Below, piece after piece: positions 8,798 to 16,820 of a DNA stretch of 20,341 nt (position 1 is the stretch's first letter; every line of letters starts with the position of its first letter). The translations under genes were made by a program, and so were the position numbers. The notes below the pieces were generated by a model. The model was not told the DNA's origin and made no database searches. It was given only the letters and a program-made list of their open reading frames with translations. This DNA comes from Pseudomonadota bacterium (GTDB taxonomy: Bacteria; Pseudomonadota; Alphaproteobacteria; Rhizobiales; Xanthobacteraceae). The stretch spans positions 1 to 20,341 of the forward strand of contig JAEWFG010000009.1 in NCBI GenBank assembly GCA_023388935.1. Reading direction: 5' to 3'.

Positions 8798-10027
8798 CTA
8801 GCCTCCGATATCACTGCCTAGTGTGGGCCCGAACAGCTCCCATCTGTCGCCCTTGAACCTTCTGAGCTGCACCTGTTTGATCGGCGCGAAATCGATCGGG
8901 CTGGTGTTGATCTTGATGCCGGGCAGCAGGTTGGTGGTCCTGAAGTCCTTGAGGTTTGCAGCCTGCTTCATCACGTTCTCGCGCGTGAGGTTATCGCCGC
9001 ACTGCTTGAGCACCTGAACCAGCGTCTGGGCCATATTGAAGCCTGTCATCACCAGACTATCGGCCCGATCGCCTTCGGGGAAAACGTCGGCGAGGAAGTC
9101 GTCGAAGGCCTTCATACCGGGATCATCCTTCCACTGCGGATCGAGCGCGTCCATCAGATGGGTCACCGAAATGATGCCCTGTGCGTTTTCGAAACCGGCG
9201 GGCTTGATGACGGCTCCGATGGAGGTGCTGACGCTGTTGAGGACGTGCAGTGGCTTCCAGCCGATCTCGGCCGCCTTCCTGATGGCTTGCGCCGTGAATT
9301 TTGGCGTGGTGATGTCGACGAAGGCGTCGGCATTGAGCGACTTCATCTTGACGACGTGCGAGTCGATGGTCGGCTCGGCCACCTCATATGCGTCTTCGGC
9401 AACGATCATCGACGCAGCCTTGGTGCCGAGGCCATCCTTCAGGCCTTTGAGATAGTCCTTCCCGTAGTCGTCGTTCTGGTAGAGGACGGCGATCTTGGCG
9501 TTCGGCCTTTCCTTCAAAATATACCTCGCGTAGATCCGTGCCTCGTTCTGATTGTTGGGCGACCAACCTATAGTCCACGGGAAGTTCTGCGGATCATTCC
9601 ATTTGGTCGCGCCGGTCTGCACGAACAGTTGCGGCACCTTTTTCCCGTTCATATATTTCTGTATGGCGGTGTTGGACGGCGTGCCAAGCGAACCGAAGAT
9701 GAGGAAAACTTCGTCGCTCTCAACCAGTCTGCGCGCCTGCTCGACCGCTTTTGATGGATTGTAGCCGTCGTCATAGGAAATGAAGTTGATTTTGCGGCCG
9801 TTGATGCCGCCTTCGCCGTTGATCTTGCGAAAGTAGGCGGCCTCGGTCCTGCCTGTAGTACCGTAAGCCGACGCCGGCCCGCTGTAGGGCATGATGTTGC
9901 CGATCTTGATTTCGGTGTCGGTTGCGCCGGCATCGTATTTCTTCTGGGAAAGTACGCTGCCTCCGCTGGCAGCAAGCATTATGATGGCGGTCGAAAACGC
10001 CGCCAATCGTCGTGCGACGAAGGACAT
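8798..10027 (-). CDS. ABC transporter periplasmic substrate-binding protein, branched-chain amino-acid (LivJ/LivK-like) family
   Basis: 409-residue periplasmic solute receptor of the type that feeds Liv-like ABC importers. The start chosen is ATG at 10027 because AGGGAG (10035-10040) lies directly upstream and a secretion signal follows (MSFVARRLAAFSTAIIMLAA). An ATG at 10120 would add 31 residues in front of the signal. The mature protein opens in the typical way, with IKIGNIMPYSGPASAYGTTG, then AAYFRKINGEGGINGRKINF and YDDGYNPSKAVEQARRLVES, and continues through IFGSLGTPSNTAIQKYMNGK to a complete C-terminus. No permease or ATPase genes are nearby, so it is an orphan that must share a transporter or act otherwise. 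Family members bind amino acids, amides, urea or aromatic acids; the ligand here is unknown. The stop codon abuts the redoxin remnant. Confidence 0.9.
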   Translation of the reverse strand: MSFVARRLAAFSTAIIMLAASGGSVLSQKKYDAGATDTEIKIGNIMPYSGPASAYGTTGRTEAAYFRKINGEGGINGRKINFISYDDGYNPSKAVEQARRLVESDEVFLIFGSLGTPSNTAIQKYMNGKKVPQLFVQTGATKWNDPQNFPWTIGWSPNNQNEARIYARYILKERPNAKIAVLYQNDDYGKDYLKGLKDGLGTKAASMIVAEDAYEVAEPTIDSHVVKMKSLNADAFVDITTPKFTAQAIRKAAEIGWKPLHVLNSVSTSIGAVIKPAGFENAQGIISVTHLMDALDPQWKDDPGMKAFDDFLADVFPEGDRADSLVMTGFNMAQTLVQVLKQCGDNLTRENVMKQAANLKDFRTTNLLPGIKINTSPIDFAPIKQVQLRRFKGDRWELFGPTLGSDIGG

Positions 10028-10500
10028 CTCGTTTCTCCCTATGAACCAATGAATGTGTCTGTCGTTATTGGCACACTCGGGAGACCTCGCTCGGATCTCT
10101 TCTCCGAGAGTGAACACCATTCATCAGGAGCTGTCGATCTTCACGAACGCCACTCGCGTGCGCGTTCGGCGTCAGTTCGCGCGAATTCGTCAATGGAGCT
10201 GCCCCTAATTCTCAAGGCTAAGTCTCGCGACGCCCGCGAGCGCTCGCGCGAACAGGTTGGTCCGCTTTATCGGAGCCCCTCGTACACGCCTTCGCTTTAG
10301 CCGCTCGGTATCGCGGCGAGCCGTTTCAAAGTCCTGTTCCAGCAAATGTCAGACCCGTCGCCTTTGGGCAAGTGAATCGGCCCGGCAGATTGAACCACCT
10401 CGAGCCGCGATCTGCATGGCATCGTTTCGATAGCCGGAGGTGATTGGACGATCGACCACCGGTGCCTATCTTCAGTGCAGGACAAAAGGGAGCTCCGCAA
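10028..10500. other. Intergenic region between the binding-protein gene and msrB
   Basis: About 470 bp between divergent genes. It should hold the promoter of the binding-protein gene (minus) and that of msrBA (plus). Short frames on both strands have no recognisable content. No operator, riboswitch or terminator was identified. Confidence 0.4.
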
Positions 10501-10920
10501 ATGCCGACCTACAGCAAAACCCCGAAGCGGTCTCGAAGTTGACTCCCGAGCAGTACCGCGTACGCAGACTAACGGGACCGAGCTCCCCTTCACCAACGAA
10601 TACTGGGACAACAAGGAGCCTGGCCTCCACGTCGACGTCGTTTCCGGCGAGCCGCTCTTCGCATCGTTCGACAAGTTCGACAGCGGGACGGGATGGCCGA
10701 GTTTCATGCGGCCCCTCGAGGCCGCAAACGTCGTCGAACGGACCGAGGTTCGCTCCAAGCACGGCGACAGCCACCTTGGCTACGTCTTCCCGGCTCGGTC
10801 GCGCGACAACGGCGGGTTGAAGTACTGCATGAACTCGGCCTCCTTGAGGTTCATCCACCGCGACCAATTGGAGAGCGAGGGGTACGCGAGTACTCAAAGC
10901 TCTTCTCGAGGGAGACCTGA
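10501..10920 (+). pseudogene. msrB: Peptide-methionine (R)-S-oxide reductase, frameshifted
   Basis: MsrB reduces the R form of methionine sulfoxide in oxidised proteins. The ATG at 10501 follows AAAGGGAG. The protein reads MPTYSKTP, then shifts frame near 10522 to EAVSKLTPEQYRV, shifts again near 10563 to NGTELPFTNEYWDNKEPGLH and DKFDSGTGWPSF, then GGLKYCMNSASLRF with the catalytic Cys. A third shift near 10881 leads to EYSKLFSRET and the TGA at 10918-10920. Each shift is best explained by one missing base, and three together restore the original frame. The stop lies 2 bases before msrA, so the pair was an operon. The CxxC zinc motifs of some MsrB proteins are not seen. The gene is broken as read; sequence error is the alternative. 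Confidence 0.8.
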
Positions 10921-10922
10921 CG

Positions 10923-11423
10923 ATGTCAGCGACTACAGAACGCGCGATCCTGGCCGGGGGCTGCTTCTGGGGAATTCAGCAACTGGTGCGGCGCTTGCCC
11001 GGCGTCGTCTCAACGCGGGTCGGCTACTCGGGCGGCGACGTCAAGAATGCCACGTATCGCAACCACGGCACGCACGCGGAAGTGATCGAGATCACGTTCG
11101 ACCCGAGTCAGACGAGCTTCCGCGACTTGCTGGAATTCTTCTTCCAGATCCACGACCCGACAACGCCCAACCGGCAGGGAAATGACCGAGGCACAAGCTA
11201 CAGGTCGGCGATTTTCTACACGAGCGAGGATCAGCGGCGCGTCGCCCAAGATACCATCGCCGACGTCGAGGTCTCAGGTCTGTGGCCGGGCAAAGTGGTG
11301 ACCGAGCTCTCGCCCGCTGGCGATTTCTGGGAGGCCGAGCCCGAGCACCAGGATTACCTGGATCGCTATCCTAACGGCTACACCTGCCACTTCGTCCGCC
11401 CGCAGTGGAAGTTGCAGCGGTAA
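10923..11423 (+). CDS. msrA: Peptide-methionine (S)-S-oxide reductase
   Basis: 166-residue cytoplasmic enzyme that reduces the S form of methionine sulfoxide, free or in proteins, with thioredoxin as usual reductant. The active-site motif GCFWG is at 13-17 with catalytic Cys14. Family landmarks follow: GVVSTRVGYSGG, the segment NATYRNHGTHAEVIEITFDP, FFFQIHDPTTPNRQGNDRGT, SYRSAIFY, and FWEAEPEHQDYLDRYPNGY. A resolving Cys is likely at 155 (YTCHF). Length is normal for the short MsrA type. It starts 2 bases after the msrB stop and was presumably co-transcribed with it. With msrB broken, repair of only the S form would remain from this locus. Confidence 0.95.
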   Translation: MSATTERAILAGGCFWGIQQLVRRLPGVVSTRVGYSGGDVKNATYRNHGTHAEVIEITFDPSQTSFRDLLEFFFQIHDPTTPNRQGNDRGTSYRSAIFYTSEDQRRVAQDTIADVEVSGLWPGKVVTELSPAGDFWEAEPEHQDYLDRYPNGYTCHFVRPQWKLQR

Positions 11424-11653
11424 TTCCTGTCAAGCTTTGGCGCGCCTGGTCCGCGATGATGTGTGATGCTTCAACGTGCGAGCCCCGGCAAAGCAAGCAT
11501 CATCCCGGTACAACCAATGATCACATCGGGAGTCTGCCATGATAGTGAGCGAGTTGCGAGATGTCATTGGCGCGCTGCAGAGCGAAGTTGAATTCGAGGC
11601 CGCTGTAAGCGAGTTGGGGAGCCGCGGCTGGTGCCGCATCATTTGGAGCTTCG

Positions 11654-12627
11654 ATGGCGGCAAACCTTATCCGGTTCGGCACGCGCAAGGGCGCGATTGC
11701 GCTGGTGCAGACCGAGGAAATTGGCCGCCGGCTTCCCGCGGCTGCTCCCGGTCTCGATGTCGAGATCGTCAAGTTCGAGACGACGGGTGATAGCACCAGC
11801 TCGGCAAGCTCTTGCCACATGACGGCAAGGGCGGCGCCTTCGTCGCTGAAATCCGCCGCGCGGTTTTATCCGGTGAGCTGCAGGCCGCGATGCAATCGCT
11901 CAAGGACGTGCCGGGCAATGAGGACACACCTGGGCTCGTGATCGGCGCGCCCTTGTCGCGCGATCCGCCTGGAGACGTGCTGGTGCTGCTGCCGCGCGTT
12001 TCGCTTGACGAGATCAAACGTAGCCACGGCAACGGGTTCAAGGTCGGCACCAACTCGGTGCGCTGCGCGGCTTACGCGCGTAGGCTGTTTCCCGACATCG
12101 AGGTGACTCATTTTCGCGGCGCCGCCGACACCCGCATCTGCAAGCTCGATCATCTGGAAAGGCAGCGGCCGCCGGACGGTTGCGCGGTCGGCCCTGCGGA
12201 TGCACTGATCGTGGCGCGCTCGGAACTCGAGAGCGTCGCCGATCGCATCGCCTATGAGTTTTCACCTCAGGAGATGCAGCCCGCGGTGGGGCATGGCATC
12301 GTCGCGCGGTCGAATGCGTCGCGCGGGATTGACCAACGCGGCAGATTCTTGCGCTGATCGACGATCAGACGGCGCATCGATGCGCCAATGCCGAGCGCGA
12401 AGTACTCTGGGTGCTCAATGGTCACTGCAAATTCGCCGGTCGCCGGATTTTCCACTGTTGCGGGCGAGCGGATGTCAGCGACCGTGCTCGATCATGCGGG
12501 TGGTGTGTTCATCGAAGCATCGCGTTCCGGACCTGCCGACAGGCTGCGCGAGCTCGGCCGCGCCGTCAGGCTTGAGCTGCTGCAAAAAGGCGCGGCCGAC
12601 ATCATCGAGCGCAGTCGGCCGGTTTGA
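11654..12627 (+). pseudogene. hemC: Hydroxymethylbilane synthase (porphobilinogen deaminase), degraded
   Basis: HemC joins four porphobilinogen units into hydroxymethylbilane in heme synthesis. Homology starts at ATG 11654 (LIRFGTRKGAIALVQTEEIG, DVEIVKFETTGD). It shifts frame near 11795 to LLPHDGKGGAFVAEIRRAVL, then SLKDVPGNEDTPGLVIGAPL, FKVGTNSVRCAAYARRLFPD and MQPAVGHGIVA. Near 12305 it shifts again (ILALIDDQTAHRCANAEREV with LWVLNGHC), with a TGA near 12333 where a sense codon is expected. Near 12430 it shifts once more to ANSPVAGFSTVAGERMSATV and ends ELLQKGAADIIERSRPV at 12627. With three shifts and a stop, a functional product is excluded as read. It converges on hemE with a 12-bp gap. 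A short open stretch at 11539-11653 directly before it has no recognised identity. Confidence 0.8.
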
Positions 12628-12639
12628 TTGTCGCGAAGC

Positions 12640-13686
12640 TCAGCTCTTGTATGCCCGCACCCGTTTCAGCATCTGCTCGACATGGGCGATCGGCGTCTCC
12701 GGCAAGATCCCGTGACCGAGATTGAAGATCAGCCGTCCCTTGGCATAATCGGAAAGCACGTCGTCGACCGCGCGATCGAGCGCCGCGCCGCCGGCGATCA
12801 GGACCAGCGGATCGAGATTGCCCTGAATGGCGGCGCGGTTCTGCACGCGCTCACGGATCAATGAAGGCTCCGCGGCCCAGTCAATGCTGGCGGCGTTGAC
12901 GCCGGTTGCTTCGACATACGAGGGCAACAATGCGCCGGCGCCGCGAGGAAATCCGATGATCTTGGCGTCCGGTGCCTTCGCCCGCACGCCCGCAACGATG
13001 CGGCGCGCCGGTTCGATCGACCAGCGTTCGAATTCCCGAGGCGGCAGCACGCCAGCCCAGGTGTCGAAAATCTGCAAAGCGTCGGCGCCGGCCGCGAGTT
13101 GTCCGAGCAGATATTGGATCGAATTCTCGATCAGCACGTCGATGATGCGGGCGAACGCATCCGGATGCTGATAGGCCATCATCCGCGCCGGCGCCTGGTC
13201 GGGCGTACCCTGTCCGGCCACCATATAGGTCGCAACCGTCCACGGTGCGCCGCAAAAACCGATCAGCGCAGTCGTCGGATCGAGCTCGCGGCGCACCCGC
13301 CGCAACGCTTCATAGATCGGCTCGAGTTTCACAAAATCGACTTGCGTTGAAAGCGCGCGGGCCTTTTCCGGCGTGTCCAGGGGATCGAGCCGTGGACCTT
13401 CGCGCACCTCGAAGCGCACCTCGCGGCCGAGCGCGTAGGGGATGACTAGAATATCGGAAAAGATAATCGCGGCGTCGAAATTGAAGCGGCGGATCGGCTG
13501 CAGCGTAACCTCAGTGGCATATTCCGGCGTGAAGCAGAGATCGAGAAAACTTCCCGCCTTGGCGCGCAATTGCCGATATTCCGGCAAATAGCGGCCGGCC
13601 TGCCGCAACATCCAGATTGGGGGAACTGGTTGTCGATGTCCGGAAAGGACGTCGATAAAGGGTTTTATGGCAGGGCTTTGGGTCAA
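12640..13686 (-). CDS. hemE: Uroporphyrinogen decarboxylase
   Basis: 348-residue cytoplasmic enzyme that converts uroporphyrinogen III to coproporphyrinogen III by four decarboxylations. Motifs present: RQAGRYLPEY (28-37, substrate-binding arginines), the catalytic Asp78 in IIFSDIL, GFCGAPWTVATYMVAGQGTP, LQIFDTWAG, and FNLGHGILPETP near the end. The start is taken as TTG at 13686 because it gives MTQSPAIKPFIDVLSGHRQP, matching the usual HemE N-terminus. No in-frame ATG occurs until WMLRQAG, which is inside a conserved motif. The upstream ribosome site is weak (GGA), so expression may be low. It appears intact, unlike the neighbouring hemC. It may be an extra copy beside a chromosomal hemE; the window cannot show this. 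Confidence 0.9.
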   Translation of the reverse strand: MTQSPAIKPFIDVLSGHRQPVPPIWMLRQAGRYLPEYRQLRAKAGSFLDLCFTPEYATEVTLQPIRRFNFDAAIIFSDILVIPYALGREVRFEVREGPRLDPLDTPEKARALSTQVDFVKLEPIYEALRRVRRELDPTTALIGFCGAPWTVATYMVAGQGTPDQAPARMMAYQHPDAFARIIDVLIENSIQYLLGQLAAGADALQIFDTWAGVLPPREFERWSIEPARRIVAGVRAKAPDAKIIGFPRGAGALLPSYVEATGVNAASIDWAAEPSLIRERVQNRAAIQGNLDPLVLIAGGAALDRAVDDVLSDYAKGRLIFNLGHGILPETPIAHVEQMLKRVRAYKS

Positions 13687-13765
13687 AGCGGGTCCAATGC
13701 TGATCAAGAAGCATGCGAGTACTTCTGATACACGCCGGGCGCGACCTCGCCAAGTGTTGGGAGTG

Positions 13766-14017
13766 TCAGCCCATGCCACCTTGAAGGCCGTGCAGTCTGT
13801 AATCTCGCCCAGCGCCGCCCGCAACTGGCATCGCTGCTTGCGGCGGTGGGATGCGGAGAAGCACGAAGTTGTGCAGTACCGCCTGGAACGTGACCGCGGG
13901 ATTTTCTGCCAAGGCATCGCGCAAGGCAAGCGCCGTCAGTTCGGCGATAAGCCTATCCTGCAACGGCCCCCGCGCGCGCGTTGGCACGCGCAACCTCGAT
14001 TGGTCCAATGGCGGCAA
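13766..14017 (-). pseudogene. ParB-like DNA-partition/nuclease family fragment
   Basis: Minus-strand frame reading DRLIAELTALALRDALAENP followed by AVTFQAVLHNFVL. This resembles the internal part of plasmid-type ParB proteins, where the pattern is L..ELTA.RT.ALRDALA..P.VAF.AVLH. Downstream, homology seems to move to another frame (LGEITDCTAFKVAWADTP), consistent with a frameshift. The N-terminal ParB nuclease fold and the C-terminus are missing. It lies directly upstream of hemE in the same orientation and may have removed or replaced the hemE leader. The assignment rests on pattern memory only. Confidence 0.42.
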
Positions 14018-14045
14018 CGGGTTTAGAAGTCTCCAGGTGCAGCTG

Positions 14046-14202
14046 GTGGCATTCCTCGCAACGGCATCACGCGGCGCGGCGGCGATAACGATCTTCTATC
14101 GACTCTATGGCGAGAGGTGATTTCCCTCGCCGGCGTTGCAAGGTCATTCTCGTCGGGTGCTGGATAGTCATCTTTAACACGAACAGGAGCTACCATGAAG
14201 AT
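14046..14202 (+). repeat. Dispersed repeat A, copy 1
   Basis: About 155 bp closely matching 18622-18775, with a few mismatches and small indels. Shared landmarks are ACGGCATCACGCG, CTATCGACTCTATGGCGAG, CGGCGTTGCAAGGTCATTCT and GCTACCATGAAGAT. The repeat ends just past an ATG-AAG with a Shine-Dalgarno-like AGGAG here. A short stem GGTGA/TCGCC is kept in the other copy as GGTGA/TCACC. It looks like a leader of a small-protein gene that has been copied elsewhere. Confidence 0.8.
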
Positions 14203-14490
14203 TTCAAGTCCGCAGCCTCGCGATTGAGCGCACAATTGCTGGTCCTATCGCGGTGGCTGCCACGGCCAAATCGTTCTGCTGCTCCGATGAATGGCACGTC
14301 GATCAAGGCGGCGGTACCAACCGTGACGACGGACGTGCGCTATCGGGTGCGGCGAGGTTATCCCACCTATAATTTGTACCGGGGCTATCCCGCCTATAGT
14401 TCGTATTGGGGCTATCCGAATAATTCATATTGGAGCTATCCGACCTATAACGACTCTTATCCCGGCTACACCTACGGCGGCTGGTGGTGA
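14195..14490 (+). pseudogene. Small secreted Tyr/Gly/Pro-rich repeat protein, frameshifted signal peptide
   Basis: The ATG at 14195 follows ACAGGAGCTACC and starts MKISSP. The rest of a signal peptide continues one frame over (SLAIERTIAGPIAVAATAKS), and the mature protein continues in a third frame (AAPMNGTSIKAAVPTVTTDV). Two single-base insertions would explain this. The mature part ends in tandem units of 8-9 residues: GYPTYNLYR, GYPAYSSYW, GYPNNSYW, SYPTYNDSY, then PGYTYGGWW. Such tails are seen in small envelope or exported rhizobial proteins of unknown role. An alternative reading is an uninterrupted 127-codon frame from ATG 14107, which would lack a signal peptide and would translate the repeat-A leader. 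Confidence 0.5.
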
Positions 14491-14500
14491 CGTCAAAGCC

Positions 14501-14529
14501 CGGCAGCGTGCGGCTTCCTCGAGCTGCCG
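14501..14529 (+). terminator. Possible hairpin after the Tyr-rich gene
   Basis: CGGCAGC (14501-14507) pairs with GCTGCCG (14523-14529) across 15 bases, starting 10 bases after the stop at 14488-14490. No T-run follows, so this is only a candidate terminator or 3' stabilising stem. Confidence 0.35.
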
Positions 14530-14834
14530 CTAGCCAACATGTATTTGAGAGATTTTAGCGTTCCTCGGCCGTGCGCACGTCGCTCTTGAAGAAAACTGAG
14601 AAGAACTCAGCGCGAGCGAATGTTTTCTGCCTTATCCTTGCGCATTTCACCAAGCTCAGTGCCGGTTATTCACCGATGTGGGATTGTTCAGCTGGCCGAG
14701 TGGTCCAAAGAGGCTATCGCAAAGAACCAACGGAAGCTCATCATGGTGACGATGTGGTAGCTAAGAGCGAAACAGGCTTATTGGTAAGCTCGCGCGCGCA
14801 TATCGGTCTCGTTGGGAGGGTTGGGGATAACAAC
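14530..14834. other. Spacer upstream of the DUF3095 gene, with one doubtful frame
   Basis: A 93-codon plus-strand frame (GTG 14571 to 14852) runs into the DUF3095 start with an ATGA overlap. It has no ribosome site and no recognisable motif, so it is not called as a gene. Another frame contains LAEWSKEAIAKNQRKLIMVT, possibly a protein relic. Confidence 0.3.
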
Positions 14835-14848
14835 AAAGGAGCGAGCAA

Positions 14849-16084
14849 ATGACTTCGCCCCAAGATAGCTTGACGGGCAAATCAGCTCATGAACTCGCCT
14901 TCTCAAGCACGAACACGGAAAGCGCGACTACAGAGCATTTCTACGCCGATTTGAAGCCGTTCGATAACTTCTCACAACTAACGCATTTCGACCGCTATCT
15001 CCCCTTGCCGGACGATTGGTTCATCGGAATCGCCGATGTCGTCCAATCGACGACAGCGATCAAGACCGGCCGATACAAAGCCGTCAACACCGTGGGCGCT
15101 GCGGTGCTGGTCGCTATAACCAACGCGTTACCCGAACTCTGCTTTCCCTATGTTTTCGGCGGCGACGGAGCGACCGTAGCGATCCCCGGCAAGTATCTTG
15201 ACGAAGTGAAGTATGCAATGGCGCGAACTGCGGCATGGGCAGATGATACTCTCGATCTTGTGCTTCGAGTCGCGATCGTCCCCGTTTCGGCAATCCGCGC
15301 AGCCGGTCACGATGTTCGTGTCGCGCGATATGCTGCGTCCGAGAACGTCTCGTACGCCATGTTCACCGGCGGCGGTGTGGCGTGGGCAGAAGGACAACTT
15401 AAGAAGGGAGAATTCAAAATACGCCGCGCACCGTTGAATGCCAAGCCCGATCTATCAGGGCTCTATTGCGGATTCGGGCCAATCCCTACCGAGCAGGGCA
15501 CCATCCTCTCTATCATCGCCCTTCCGATCGAAGAGCAAAGGTCGTACGCGGCCTTGGTGGCGGATGTTTTGGCCTTAATCGAATTTTCTTCGCGTCGGTC
15601 GGGACATCCGTTGCCGGAGGGCGGCCCGTTGCCCGCCTGGCTCGGAGGCAAAATCCAGAGATTGCTTGGTGAGCGCTCCCCACACGCGAACCTTCTGACG
15701 GCCATCGCAGATGCTCTACGAGCCATCAAGATGCGGGTCGTTCTTTCTGCAGGTATTCGCATGGGGCAATTCAGACCCCTCAAATATCGACGAGAGATTT
15801 CGAAGAATACGGATTTCAGAAAGTTCGACGATGGCCTGAAAATGACGGTGGACTGTTCGCCGGAAATCGCAGATGCTATCGAGGCTCGACTGGTTTCGGC
15901 CCAGCTCTCTGGCGTTTGTGTAGCGGGCACACATCGTCAGACGAGCGCGCATCTCACCTGTTACGTGCCTTCAAACATCCGGTCAGATCACGTCCACTTC
16001 GTTGATGGGGCCGACGGAGGTTATGCCGCGGCAGCGGCCAAACTCAAAGCAGGCAAGACGGCTGTCATGGCAGGCGTGGCATGA
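14849..16084 (+). CDS. DUF3095 family protein (nucleotide-cyclase-like)
   Basis: 411-residue soluble protein recognised as DUF3095. AAAGGAG at 14835-14841 fixes the ATG at 14849. Family hallmarks are HFDRYLPLPDDWFIGIADVV (47-66), GRYKAVNTVGAAVLVAI, and FPYVFGGDGATVAIP (99-113). Asp63 in IADVVQST and Asp106 in GGDGA sit where class III nucleotide cyclases hold metal-binding Asp residues. The family is, as I recall, grouped with that superfamily. Whether it makes a cyclic nucleotide has not been shown to my knowledge. No signal peptide, membrane segment or partner domain is seen. It stands alone between broken genes, so context gives no function. A role in second-messenger synthesis or sensing is inference only. 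Confidence 0.85.
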   Translation: MTSPQDSLTGKSAHELAFSSTNTESATTEHFYADLKPFDNFSQLTHFDRYLPLPDDWFIGIADVVQSTTAIKTGRYKAVNTVGAAVLVAITNALPELCFPYVFGGDGATVAIPGKYLDEVKYAMARTAAWADDTLDLVLRVAIVPVSAIRAAGHDVRVARYAASENVSYAMFTGGGVAWAEGQLKKGEFKIRRAPLNAKPDLSGLYCGFGPIPTEQGTILSIIALPIEEQRSYAALVADVLALIEFSSRRSGHPLPEGGPLPAWLGGKIQRLLGERSPHANLLTAIADALRAIKMRVVLSAGIRMGQFRPLKYRREISKNTDFRKFDDGLKMTVDCSPEIADAIEARLVSAQLSGVCVAGTHRQTSAHLTCYVPSNIRSDHVHFVDGADGGYAAAAAKLKAGKTAVMAGVA

Positions 16085-16479
16085 CTCTTGGGGGAGCCGA
16101 ACGCCGATTTTCCTAACTCAGGTCATTTTAGGCTGCCGACCGACACCAGATTTCGCCTCCATCGCCGCATGCTGGCTAGCGCAAGTTTTCGGTATGGCCA
16201 TTTTGTGCAACCGCCTGATCGGGGAATGTTGCGCATTGGGCTATCGATGCTGGAACAGTTGCGGCATAGACGTCAGCAAGAAGATAGCGGCCGATCAAGC
16301 CGTTCTTGACGGGGAGCAACAAAAAGCTCGACGAGATTTTGAGGAGAACATGGCTACGGCACAGCGCGCGGCATCTCGCCCTCAGGAGCCAATCATCGTG
16401 CAGGTCCCCCAAGCCGCTCCGGAGCCGGCAATCCCTGAGGCGGCGTGCCATCAAACGAGGTTGCCGGCGTATCTCTGCT

Positions 16480-16611
16480 TCGATTTCAGGCCGCAAGGAG
16501 AAGGGCGGCAGGGCGCAGGCGACGACGCGCGAGGTCGCGCTGACCTATAACGTTTCGCACACAACGATTGCGCGGTTGAGGACGGCAGAAGCCCGGCTCC
16601 TGGGGGCTTAG
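16480..16611 (+). pseudogene. Possible recombinase/transposase helix-turn-helix remnant
   Basis: The plus frame ending at 16611 reads TTREVALTYNVSHTTIARLR, which matches the helix-turn-helix tail of resolvase/invertase-type recombinases and some transposases (REIA..YNVS..TI.RL). No catalytic domain, start codon or ribosome site goes with it. It may be the 3' scrap of a lost mobile element. Weakly supported. Confidence 0.25.
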
Positions 16612-16690
16612 AAAACCGGGCGTGAACTTTCTATGATCGCTGCATGGGTTTGTGTGCGCCAGTCGATACCCCAAAATACGCCCCTATGGT

Positions 16691-16708
16691 GATCGACAGT
16701 TGTCGATC
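16691..16708. repeat. 8-bp perfect inverted repeat
   Basis: GATCGACA (16691-16698) and TGTCGATC (16701-16708) are reverse complements separated by 2 bases. The form fits an operator for a dimeric regulator; no adjacent gene could be assigned as the target. Confidence 0.4.
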
Positions 16709-16820
16709 CTAAAGTTCTATGTCCATCTGTCCGGGGATCTCAAGGGCCGTCGGATCGCAGCGCAAACGAAGGAGGGTTGCCCAAGTAGCATGTAGGACGA
16801 ATTAGGCTTCACAGGATGCA

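Noticed and set aside
10475..11185. Long continuous plus-strand frame across msrB and the start of msrA
   Set aside because: Only its middle part is MsrB. The rest is an out-of-frame reading of msrA caused by the msrB frameshifts.
7665..14490. General poor sequence quality as the reason for all frameshifts
   Set aside because: The 5.5-kb kinase gene, binding protein, msrA, hemE and DUF3095 gene are all open, and hemC also carries an in-frame stop plus altered residues. Local error in msrB remains possible.
14680..14760. tRNA-like D-arm (TGGCCGAGTGGTCCAAAG) suggesting a tRNA-Ser/Leu relic
   Set aside because: No acceptor stem pairing and no T-arm with GGTTCGAAT-type sequence follows. One frame through it reads as ordinary protein.
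16240..16300. IS110-like GIDVSKK motif
   Set aside because: A single short match with no DEDD catalytic residues or transposase context; most likely chance.
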